From assembly GCA_022414725.1 (NCBI GenBank), contig CM039464.1, positions 9,541,527 through 9,605,526 of the forward strand: DNA of 64,000 bases. Direction: 5' to 3'. The translations under genes were made by a program, and so were the position numbers. Under the pieces are notes generated by a model. That model had not been told where the DNA came from. It searched no databases and saw only the letters and a program-made list of their open reading frames with translations. The stretch comes from Microglena sp. YARC. Taxonomy: Eukaryota > Chlorophyta > Chlorophyceae > Chlamydomonadales > Chlamydomonadaceae. Below are positions 40,001 to 52,000 of this stretch, piece after piece; position 1 is the first letter of the stretch, and each line of letters starts with the position of its first letter.

Positions 40001-43000
40001 ATCGCCACTCGCACACCCACCACCATCCCTGCAGACAATGTTGGTGACAATGTTGGAGACATCGCTGGTATGGGTGCTGATCACCACTATCACCATCACC
40101 ACCATCACCATTACCATCACCACCATCTCCATCACCACCATCACCACCACCGCCACCACCCATCGCCACTCGCACACCCACCACCATCCCTGCAGACAAT
40201 GTTGGTGACAATGTTGGAGACATCGCTGGTATTGGTGCTGATCACCACTATCACCATCACCACCATCACCATTACCATCACCACCATCTCCATCACCACC
40301 ATCACCATCACCACCACCGCCACCACCCATCGCCACTCGCACACCCACCACCATCCCTGCAGACAATGTTGGTGACAATGTTGGAGACATCCCTGGTATG
40401 GGTGCTGATCACCACTATCACCATCACCACCATCACCATTACCATCACCACCATCTCCATCACCACCATCACCATCATCACCACCGCCACCACCCATCGC
40501 CACTCGCACAACCACCACCATCCCTGCAGACAATGTTGGTGACAATGTTGGAGACATCGCTGGTATGGGTGCTGATCACCACTATCACCATCACCACCAT
40601 CACCATTACCATCACCACCATCTCCATCACCACCATCACCACCACCGCCACCACCCATCGCCACTCGCACACCCACCACCATCCCTGCAGACAATGTTGG
40701 TGACAATGTTGGAGACATCGCTGGTATGGGTGCTGATCACCACTATCACCATCACCACCATCACCATTACCATCACCACCATCTCCATCACCATCATCAC
40801 CATCACCACCACCGCCACCACCCATCGCCACTCGCACACCCACCACCATCCCTGCAGACAATGTCGGTGACAATGTTGGAGACATCGCTGGCATGGGTGC
40901 TGATCTCTTTGGCTCTTTTGCGGAATCCACTTGTGCCGCTCTTGTCATCTCAGCTGTGTCATCACTTGGAACCTCGCATGACGTGGTGGGCATGTCCTTC
41001 CCTCTGCTCATCAGGTACCTTATGACATGATGATCATAAAACTACTTTTAAAAAGTGATAAAAACCTTGCATGATGTGGTGGGCATGTCCTTCCCTCTGC
41101 TCATCAGGTACCTTGTGACATGATGATCACAAAAACATTATTTAAATTATGATAAAATACCTCGCATGACGAGGGGGGCATGTCCTTCCCTCTGCTTATC
41201 AGGTACCTCATGACATCATTATCATACAAACGATATTTAAATAATGATAAAATACCTTGGATGACGAGGTGGGCATGTCCTTCCCTCTGCTTATCAGGTA
41301 CCTCATGACATCATTATCATACAAACGATATTTAAATAATGATAAAATACCTTGGATGACGTGGTGGGCTTGTCCATCCCTCTGCTTTTCTGGTACCTCA
41401 TGGCATCATTATCATACAAACGATATTTAAATACTGATAAAATACCTCGGATGACGTGGTGGGCTTGTCCATCCCTCAGCTTTTCTGGTACCTCATGGCA
41501 TCAATATCATAACAACGATATTTAAATACTGATAAAATACCTCGGATGACGTGGTGGGCATGTCCTTCCCTCCATCATCTGAGCGCTAAGCGTTCAGCAA
41601 CACTATGTAGATACTATGCAAATACTGTGCAGATATTTTGCAGATACTAAGCGATCGGTGTATACTATGCAGATACTATGCAGATACTATGCAGATACTA
41701 TGCAGATACTATGCGATCGGTCGATACTATGGGATACTATGCATAGCGGTCGGTTCGATCGAGGCCGGAGTATTGATATTTCGGTATCATTGTGTGCATC
41801 TTCACCACCATCATGTCCTCAGCCCCACACCAGCACCAGCACCACCACTATGCGCACCATCTGATTTCGACTCCTCCTCTTCACAGTGCTGCCGGTATCA
41901 TTGTTTGCATCTTCACCACCATCGCGTCCTCACCCCCACAGCACCACCACCACTATGCGCACCACCTGATTTTGACTCCACCTCCTCACAGAGCTGCTGG
42001 TATCATTGTTTGCATCTCCACCACCATCTTGCCCTCACCCCCACACCACCACCACCACCATCACCACCACCGCCACCACCACCACTATGCTCACCACCTG
42101 GTATCGACTCCTGAACTCTGCTCCCAATGCCCGCAGCGCTGCTGGTATTATTATTTATATCTTCACCTCCAACACGTCCTCACCACCACCACCACCACCA
42201 CCACCACCACCACCACCACCACCACCATCATCACCACCACCATCATCACCACCACCACCACCACCATCACCACCACCACCACCACCACCCACCACCCACC
42301 CACCACCACCACCACCACCACCACCACCACCACCATCACCTGAAGTCGACTCCACTCCCGATGCCGGTATCATTGTCTGCATCTTCACCACCTTCATCGC
42401 CACCATCGCGTCCTCACCACCAAAATTTCCTCCCCACAAACACCTCCGCACCACCAACACGTCCTCACCAACACTTTGCCCACCACCTGATGTCAACTCT
42501 ACTCCCGCAGTGCTGCCGGTATCATGGTTTGCATCTTCACCACCTTCATCGCCACCGACTTGAAGCCTGCCCGTGTGATTGCTGATATTGAGCACTCTCT
42601 GAAGATGCAGCTCATCATTTCCACTGTCCTCATGACTCCAGTGAGTGCCTTGGGTGGTGTGCTGGGGAAGGAGTTATGAGGAGTGTGGTGGGGATGGATG
42701 TTGTGGTGTGGGTGGGAAGGATTTTTGTGTGGTGTAGTAGGACTGATGGAGTCCAAGGCTGCTTGTGTGATTGTCGATATTGACCATTATCTGAAGATGC
42801 AGCTCATCATCTCCACTGTCCTCATGACTCCAGTGAGTGGCTTGGGTGGTTTGCTGGGGAATGATGTTGTGGAGAAGGTTGGTGTGGGTGGGAAGGATTG
42901 TTGAGTGGTGTAGTAGGGCTGATGGACTGCTATGCTGCTTGTGTGATTGTCGATATTGAGTACTATCTGAAGATGTAGCTCATCATCTCCACTGTCCTCA

Positions 43001-46000
43001 TGACTCAAGTGAGTGACTTGGGTGGTGAGTTGTAGAAGGACTAGGGAAATAAAAGTGTGATGTGTTGGGGAGGGAGTGTGTTGGGGAAGGGTGGTGTGTT
43101 GGGGAAGGAGTGTTGAGTGTTGTGGTGGAGAAGGATGTTGTCGTGGGGAAGGATGTCATGGTGTGGTGCTGACTGATTGTTGAGTGGTGTAGTAGGACTG
43201 ATGGACTGATATGCTGCTTGTGTGACTGTCGATATTGAGCACTCTGAAGATGCAGCTCATCATCTCCACTGTCCTCATGACTCCGGTGAGTGGCTTGAAA
43301 GGAGTGATGAGTGGTGGGGTGATGTGGTGTGGTGTAGAAGGAAGTGGGGTGTAGGTGTGGGGTGATGAAGGTTGTGTGGTGTAGAAGGAAGTGGGGTGTA
43401 GGTGTGGGGTGATGAAAGTGGTGTAGTGTAGAAGGAAGTGGGGTGTAGGTGTGGGGTGATGAAGGTGGTGTGGTGTAGAAGGATGTGGTGTGGGGTAGAA
43501 AGAAGTGGGTGTAGGTGTGGGGTGATGAAGGTGGTGTGGTGTAGAAGGATGTGGTGTGGCGTGGTGGGTTGATGTGGGTTGTAGAGGGAGTAATGAGGAG
43601 TGTGGTGGGGAAGGAATGTTCAAGCTGACGTAGTGGGACATTCGCTGGTATTGAGTCATGATTTTGTGGGGTTGACTAACATGTCAGCTGTATAGCGAAT
43701 ATCCTAAACCAGTGTAAGATCCATAACACAGGAGATTTAAAGCAGCACTTCTGCCAACAACGGGAAGAAGCCGGCAACAAGCCAACGAGGGATTCGTCCG
43801 CGAGTTCCAGTTCTTGGTTCTTTGTGTTCTTGCTATGAAATGAAATGAAATTGTTACATCCGTGTAATACATTCACTCACAGGACGTGAAGTTAAGGACA
43901 CCATAGCCTAAGCTGGAGCTAGCTATAGTCACCGTGTGTTCTTGCTATGTATTCTTATCTGCCACCCTGCGAGTGAAGGGTTCAGTGGTTGGGACATTTT
44001 TTGTGTGTGTTGTGAAAGGAATTTCTTGTTGTGTTGTGGAAGGAATTTCTTGTTGTGTTGTGATGTGTTGTGAAAGGAATTTCTTGTTGTTTTGTGATGT
44101 GTTGTGTTGTGAAAGGAATTTCACCCCAGGAGGTGGGTCTCCCGATACAAACCAGCAACACCAAGGATTCAGTATGAATGGCGCTGCCACTCCTATAAAA
44201 GAGTAGGCGCACTTAGTTAAATGCACTTGGGACATGCAATTTCTTGTGACTTGGGTGTGTTGACTGCTATTCATGCCTTTATTAATAACTATATTTGATT
44301 GATCTGATCATTTGTGGTGCCCAAGCGTACTGATGTACCTGTGTACATGCATCTATTAATGTACCTCTGTACCTGCAGCTGTACATGTAGATATTAATAT
44401 TCCTCTGTACCTGTAGATATTGATGTACCTCAGTACATGCAGATATTGATGTACCAATGTACATGCAGATATTGGTGTACCTCTGTACATGCAGCTGTAC
44501 TTGTACCTCTGTACCTGTAGATATTGATGTACCTGCGTACCTGCATCTATTGGTGTACCTCTGTACATGTACCTATGTATCTGTGGATATTGATGTACCT
44601 GCGTACCTGCATTTATTGGTGTACCTCTGCACATGCAGCTCTTGATGTACCTGCGTACCTGCAGCTGTGCATGTACCTCTGTACCTGCATCTATTGGTGT
44701 ATCCCTGTACCTGCAATTATATATGTACATCTGTACATGTAGATATTGGTGTACCTCTGTACATGCAGCTGTACATGTACCTCTGTACATGCATCTATTG
44801 ATGTACCTCTGTACATGCAGTTGTACATGTACCTGTCTACCTGCATCTATTGGCGTACCTCTGTACCTGCAGCTGTAGATGCACCTCTACCTGTAGATAT
44901 TGATGTACCTGCATACCTGCATCTATTGGTGTACCTCTGTACATGCAGCTGTACATGTACCTCTGTATCTGCAGATATTGATGTACCTGCATACCTGCAT
45001 CTATTGGTGTACCTCTGCACATGCAGCTGTACATGTACCTCTGTACCTGCATCTATTGATGTACCTCTGTACATGCAGTTGTACATGTACCTGTCTACCT
45101 GCATCTATTGGCGTAGCTCTGTACCTGCAGCTGTAGATGTACCTCTACCTGTAGATATTGATGTACCTGTGTACTTGCAGCTACTGATTTATTTATGAAC
45201 CCCCATGCAGGCCACCTACTACGTTGCTATCAGCTCTCTCCCGGCCACCTTCGAGCTGACTGTCCCAGGTGATGTTCCTGGTGAGCCCTTCATTACCAAG
45301 GTCAGTACCAGGGATTTTGTTGTCAAATCTGGAAATAGTTTTTTCTAGCTTTCTTTTATTTTACAAAATCCGGGTAATACTCCAATGCACAAAAACTGAA
45401 GGAATGTAATGATAACGCCTGGTGGGGCTTGGTGTTAAGGGAACCCGTCGTACACGGGTGGGGAGCGGACCCTACCTCAACTGGACAATCTACCATTGCG
45501 GTTGACAACGACCTGCAACGCCAAGAGCAACCGAAGGAGGAGTCGATCCCCCGACTCTTCATCCTCAAGCAATCAGGTCTACCAGTAGACCATTATATAT
45601 CACTGAAAGGGGCTTAAAAAAAAAAAGACTACAATCAATATTTAAGAATAGCTGAGGTACTGACGAGGGATTTGTTTTTGCTATGTATATCGATCGCTAC
45701 TTTTGACCCCGTTTTGGCCCAAATTGCCGCTAGAAAAAACCCACTGTCAGATTCGGTGAGTTGTCCCAGGTGATGTTCCTGGTGAGCCCTTCATCACCAA
45801 GGTCGGTACCAGGGATGTTTTTTTCAAACCTGAAAGTGGGATTTTTCTAGCTTAACGGTTTTACATCTCCTCCAGGGACAGCGTTCTTGTAGCTTTTTAT
45901 AGCTTTTCGGGGTCAAAACGTTGTTGACTAGCGGCAACTTGGGCCAAAACGGGGTCAAAACGTTGTTGACTAGCGGTAACTTGGGCCAAAACGGGGTTAA

Positions 46001-49000
46001 AACGTTGTTGACTAGCGGCAACTTGGGCCAAAACGGGGTCAAAACGTTGTTGACTAGCGGCAACTTGGGCCAAAACGGGGTCAAAACGTTGTTGACTAGC
46101 GGCAACTTGGGCCAAAACGGGGTCAAAACGTTGTTGACTAGCGGCAACTTGGGCCATAACGGGGTTAAAACGTTGTTGAATAGCGGCAACTTGAGCCAAA
46201 AGGGGGTCAAAAGTAGCTATCGTTGTCAATAACAAAAACAAATTCCTTGTCAGTACCTCAGCTATTCTTAAATATGGATTAAAGCCCTTCAGTTTTTGTG
46301 TCTTGGGAGTCTGTATAGTCAGCATATCTATGAAGTCAGCACAAGTCAGCATAAAATCAGGGAAGTCAGCATGAGTCAGCATACGTCAGCATAAATTCAG
46401 CACTAGTCAGCATTAAATCAGCACACATCAGCACAAGTCAGTATGACTCGGCAGAAAGTCAGCACAAGTCAGCATGAGTCAGCGTGAAGAACTATCTAGA
46501 TAGTAAGGTAATGATAACGCCTGGTGGGGCGTGGTGTTAAGGGAACCCGTCGTACGCGGGCAGGGAACGGTCTACTACCTTGACTGGACAAGCTACCATC
46601 GCGGTTGACAACGACCTGCAACGCTAAGGGCGGCCGTAGGAGGAGTCGATTCCCCGACCCTTCTTCGTTTCAGCGATTTGGTGTACCACTAGACCAATAT
46701 ATATCACTGAAACGGGCTAACTATCTAGATATTCAACCCTAACATTTGAGTTGGAACCTTGCCCCGCACACACAAGCTCTTTTCTTACCCACTCAAGCTC
46801 TTGCCTCAACAACACCCCTCCTTATCTACCTGCTCACAGACTGTGGCCAACTGGCACATGTCTCACCCACACTGGCACATGTCTAACCCACCTTGCCTCA
46901 CCCACACTGGCACTTGTCTCACCCACACTGGCACATGTCTAACCCACCTTGCCTCAACCACACAAGTCCTTGCCTCAACCACACTCTCCCTGCTCACAGA
47001 CCGTGGCCAACTGGCACAGGCCTCACCCACACTGGCACTTGTCTCACCCACACTGGCACATGTCTAACCCACCTTGCCTCACCCACACAAGCCCTTGCCT
47101 CAACCACACTCTCCCTGCTCACAGACCGTGGCCAACTGGCACATGCCTCATCCACACTGGCACTTGTCTCACCCACACTGGCACATGTCTAACCCACCTT
47201 GCCTCACCCACACAAGCCCTTGCCTCAACCACACTCTCCCTGCTCACAGACCGTGGCCAACTGGCACATGTTCATCACTGTAGCCGCTGGACTGTGGGGC
47301 GGACTGCTCATTGGTCTGCAGACCGAGTACTTCACCTCGAACAGGTATGAAGTGTTGAGCAACTCTACTCTAGTGGGCCCTTTAGGGATGAATTGGAGGC
47401 CTTTGGTTTCAAGTGGGTGTCAAAGTAAGGAAAGCTGGGTATTTTCTTTAAGAAAGATGGAAATACTAGCTTTGAGGTTTATTACCTTTAGTCCTTTCTT
47501 CCCGGGGTTGGTCCTGCCACAATACAAATGGTTTTATGGGGTCACTAAAGGGGCAACTGTTGCCTGAAATGAGGTAAACTACTCTCGTTCAACGGCTGGT
47601 CCCTTAGTAGAGCAGCACTACATAGTTTATTGTAATGCTTTAATTTAGCTCATAATGAGTTCAATGATATAATGGCCGGCTTAAGTTATGATTTAAATTG
47701 TTGGATTGAATGGTTTAATTTAAGGATTTAATCAATATTACACACCAGGTACAAGCAGCACTAAATAATTGAATGTACTGCTTTCATGATGATTCCAATG
47801 ATATAATTGTATTTTTTAATCAGGTTGTCTCGTCTTTCATTATGGTTTAAATGATATATTTTAATATATGATTTATTTTAATCATTTAATTAATGGAACA
47901 CTCAACATCACCGTAGCCACTGGACTGTCGGGCGGACTGCTCATTGGTCTGCAGACAGAGTACTTCACCTATTATTGGTAATTTTATAAAATTAATAAAA
48001 ACCTGTTTTTTCAGGTATATTTGTTGTATGTTGAAAATCTACGTGAGAGCAGACGACGATTTGTGTTATCGCTATTCTTCTCCAATTCACCAGTCACCCT
48101 CACCAATCAACTGCTGCTACGGACAGCGCGTAGAATGCACCCGACACCTTTTTCTTCCTTGTGCTATTTCAACAGCATAGACGCCACAGATTGTTTTTGA
48201 TTTCAAGCAGATTTGTGAGCGGTAGAATGGCAAACTGAGACCGAGAATAACAGGTACGAGCAACACTAAATGATTTAATTTAAAGCTAATGGTGATTTCA
48301 TGCTGACGATGATTTAATTTAGTGAATGGAACCTAACAAGCAAAACATCAAATGATTTATTGTATTTAATTAATTGATGTAACACTCAACATGTATGTCA
48401 CCAAAGCCACAGGATTGCGGAGTGGACTGCCCATTAGTCCGCAGACCAAGTACTTCTCCTCAAATATGTACGGGCAACACTCTGATGTTTTGATGAGGTG
48501 TTGATATAATGATATACTAATAATATAATAAAAACATACAACAATAAACATATGATGCTAATGTAATATGTACGGGCAACACTCTGATGTTTTGATGATG
48601 TGTTGATATAATGATATAATAGTAATATAATAAAAATGTGCAGTAAATATATAATGCTAATGTAATTATAAAAAAGGATATAAGCATCGCCGCAAGATCA
48701 AGGGGATGTGAAAGTGAAACAGTGCTCGTCAACTAGTTAGGATGCTTGTAGCAGCTGCTAGTTAGTGTGCGTATGCTGCTACTCGCAGCTACTACTTAGG
48801 CTAGTAAGGATGCTACTAGCAGTAACTACTTGGGCTACTTAAGTTGCTACTAGCAACTCCTTATCAACTAAAGTTGAAGGCAATAATACAAGCTCATTTG
48901 TATGAACACAAGCAGAAGGCTTGCCACTGCTACACCCAACCGTGGTACGGGGGAAACACACACCTCACCAGCCCAAACCCTGAAGAGGCCCACAAGGCTG

Positions 49001-52000
49001 CTAGATGGGCTCTAGGCAGTGCCACACATGCTCACACCCTTGATGCCCCCACGTGCACCATCCTCTTGGTCCCACACAAACCCACCTATGCCCATAACAC
49101 CCAATCAGTGACAATGGATGAGGGCAAAGCAACAAGTCCTAGGCAGCGTCACAAGCGACGCGGAAATTGGCGGCGAGTGTTGGCAACGGAACAGCCGCAC
49201 GTCGGCCGCACAAACCAACTAACAGACGACGGGGTGACCCTGGGGCTCCCGCCCCCCAGAAGGGGGGGCTTCGCCAACAAGGCGTCTGGTTCATTGTTAC
49301 TAGGGATGTCCATATCACCCTAGTCCCTAAGATATCGGGCGATATATCATACTGTATATCGTACGATGCATCATATAGGGAGCGGCAGGTAGCCCTAATC
49401 GCGGCCAAAAGTAGGACTAATAGTCCTAATAGCTGGGTTAAACCTAATAGCTGGGAGCTAACTTAGCCAAATGTAGCCATGGAAAATCTTACCATGAGAA
49501 ACGGTAGGTCGCGACAGGCTCCGGGTTGCCTTGCTGTATGAACAGAATCACACTTAGCGAATGCGAAGTTCGGATTCCTTGTGAAAAGCTGTGCAAAATC
49601 GGTACCAAATAGCAACTAAGAGGACAAGTTACCGACATTAATAGCTCAAAACCAGCTATGCGAGCACGGCAGGTAGCGCTAGGTAGCGTGAGTAGCGCTA
49701 GGTAGAGCTACCAGCTACCCCCCCCCCCCCCCCCCTGCCGCTCCCTAATCATATGATATCGTCGATATATCCTAAGACATAGCACTCTAGTCCCTAAGAT
49801 TATCGGGTGATACATCACACTGTATATCGTACGAAACATCATATGATATCTTCGATATATCCTACGATGTATCTAAACGATATCACGCTGTTGGTGCTGC
49901 TACCCTGTTGTGTACTTCTCCCCCTATCCTGTGCTACAGATTCTAGCGCTGTTGATTACCATAATAGCACCTGGATGAAATGAATTTGGATGTTGAATGA
50001 AATGAATTCGGCTGAAGTGATTGAAAAGTTGGCGATATACAACATTGTCAACATAGGGGAGCCAAAGGTGAAGGCGAGCGCCTCAAGATTGAAATGGGGT
50101 TGGGATGGGATTCAAACGAGATTCTGTTGGTGCTACCACCTCTCACCCCCTGCCCTCCTTATTCCCCCCCACCAGGTACCAGCCCGAGCAGGAATATGCT
50201 TCCCCCTATCCTGTGCTATTGGTTCTGGTGCTGTTGGTGCTGCTACCTCACCCCCTCCCCCCTATTCCTGCCATGTTGGTGCTGCTACCGCTTACCCCCT
50301 CCCCCTGTCCTCCCTATCCCCACCCCCCCCCCCCCCCCCCCCCCACAACACACACACACACACACACACTAGGTACCAGCCCGAGCAGGAGGTTGCTGAT
50401 GCCTGCCGTACTGGTGCTGCTTACCCCTCACCCCCTCCCCCTTCCTACCCTGTTGGTGCTGCTACAGCTTACCCCCTCCCCCTATCCTCCCTATCCCCCC
50501 CCACACCAGGTACCAGCCCGAGCAGGAGGTTGCTGATGCCTGCCGTACTGGTGCTGCTACCCCTCACCCCCTCTCCCTATCCTACCCTGTTGGCGCTGCT
50601 ACAGCTTACCCCTCCCCTATCCTCCCTATCCCCCCCACACCAGGTACCAGCCCGAGCAGGAGGTTGCTGATGCCTGCCGTACTGGTGCTGCTACCCCTCA
50701 CCCCCTCCCCCTTTCCTACCCTGTTGGTGCTGCTACAGCTTACCCCCTCCCCTATCCTCCTATCCCCCCCCCACACCAGGTACCAGCCCGAGCAGGAGAT
50801 TGCTGATGCCTGCCGTACTGGTGCTGCTACCCCTCACCCCCTCCCCCTATCCTACCCTGTTGGTGCTGCTACAGCTTACCCCCTCCCCCTATCCTCCCTA
50901 TCCCCCCCCCCACACACACCAGGTACCAGCCCGAGCAGGAGATTGCTGATGCCTGCCGTACTGGTGCTGCTACCCCTCCCCCTCCCCCTTCCTACCCTGT
51001 TGGTGCTGCTACAGCTTACCCCCTCCCCCTATCCTCCCTATCCCCCCCCCCCCCACACCAGGTACCAGCCCGAGCAGGAGATTGCTGATGCCTGCCGTAC
51101 TGGTGCTGCTACCCCTCCCCCCTCCCCCTTCCTACCCTGTTGGCGCTGCTACAGCTTACCCCCTCCCCCTATCCTCCCTATCCCCCCCACACCAGGTACC
51201 AGCCCGAGCAGGAGATTGCTGATGCCTGCCGTACTGGTGCTGCTACCCCTCCCCCCCTCCCCCTTTCCTACCCTGTTGGTGCTGCTACAGCTTACCCCCC
51301 TCCCCCTATCCTCCCTATCCCCCCCACACACCAGGTACCAGCCCGTGCAGGAGGTTGCTGATGCCTGCCGTACTGGTGCTGCGACGGACATCATCTTTGG
51401 CCTTGCCCTTGGGTACAAGTCCACCATCATCCCGACCATGATCATGTGTGTGACTATCTACGTCAGCAACTCCCTGGCTGGCATGTACGGCATTGCATGC
51501 GCCGCCCTGGGCATGTTGGGCACCCTTGCCACCGGTAAGCATGGCCGCCTGCCTACACTGTGCTGCGTGTGGTTTATATGGGCTAGGGGGTGCGGGGGAG
51601 GGGAAGTGGCCCACCATCATCCTGACCATGATCATGTGTGTGACTATCTACGTCAGCAACTCCCTGGCTGGCATGTACGGCATTTCATGTGCCGCCCTGT
51701 GCATGTTGAGCACCTTGCAGCTGGTAAGCATGGCCGCCTGCCTACACTGTTCATGTTTGGATGCTACGTGTGGGTTGTATGGGGTAGGGGGTGTGGGGGA
51801 GGGGAAGGGGAAGGCGCCCACCATCATCACGATCATGATCATGTGCGTCACTATCGATGTGAGCAACTCCCTGGCTGGCATGTATGGCGTTTCATGCGCC
51901 GCCCTGGATATGTTGGACACCCTTACAACAGGTGAGCATGGCCGTCTGCCTGCACTGTGTTTGGATGCTACGTGTGGGTTGTATGCGGTAGGGGGCGTGG

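Noticed and set aside
37790..41011. Long His-rich (+ strand) and Gly/Asp/Val-rich (- strand) open reading frames
   Set aside because: They are produced by the CACCATCACC filler and the repeated exon edge. They overlap in several frames and have no start context or conserved domain.
46503..46718. Functional tRNA gene on the minus strand
   Set aside because: A and B boxes are present, but acceptor and anticodon stems do not form a proper cloverleaf, and the body continues 150 bases. Target-site duplications show it is a SINE.
50664..51935. 423-residue frame running through the exon 11 array into the exon
   Set aside because: The conserved pyrophosphatase part begins only at 51335. Upstream is intron array whose unit happens to stay open.
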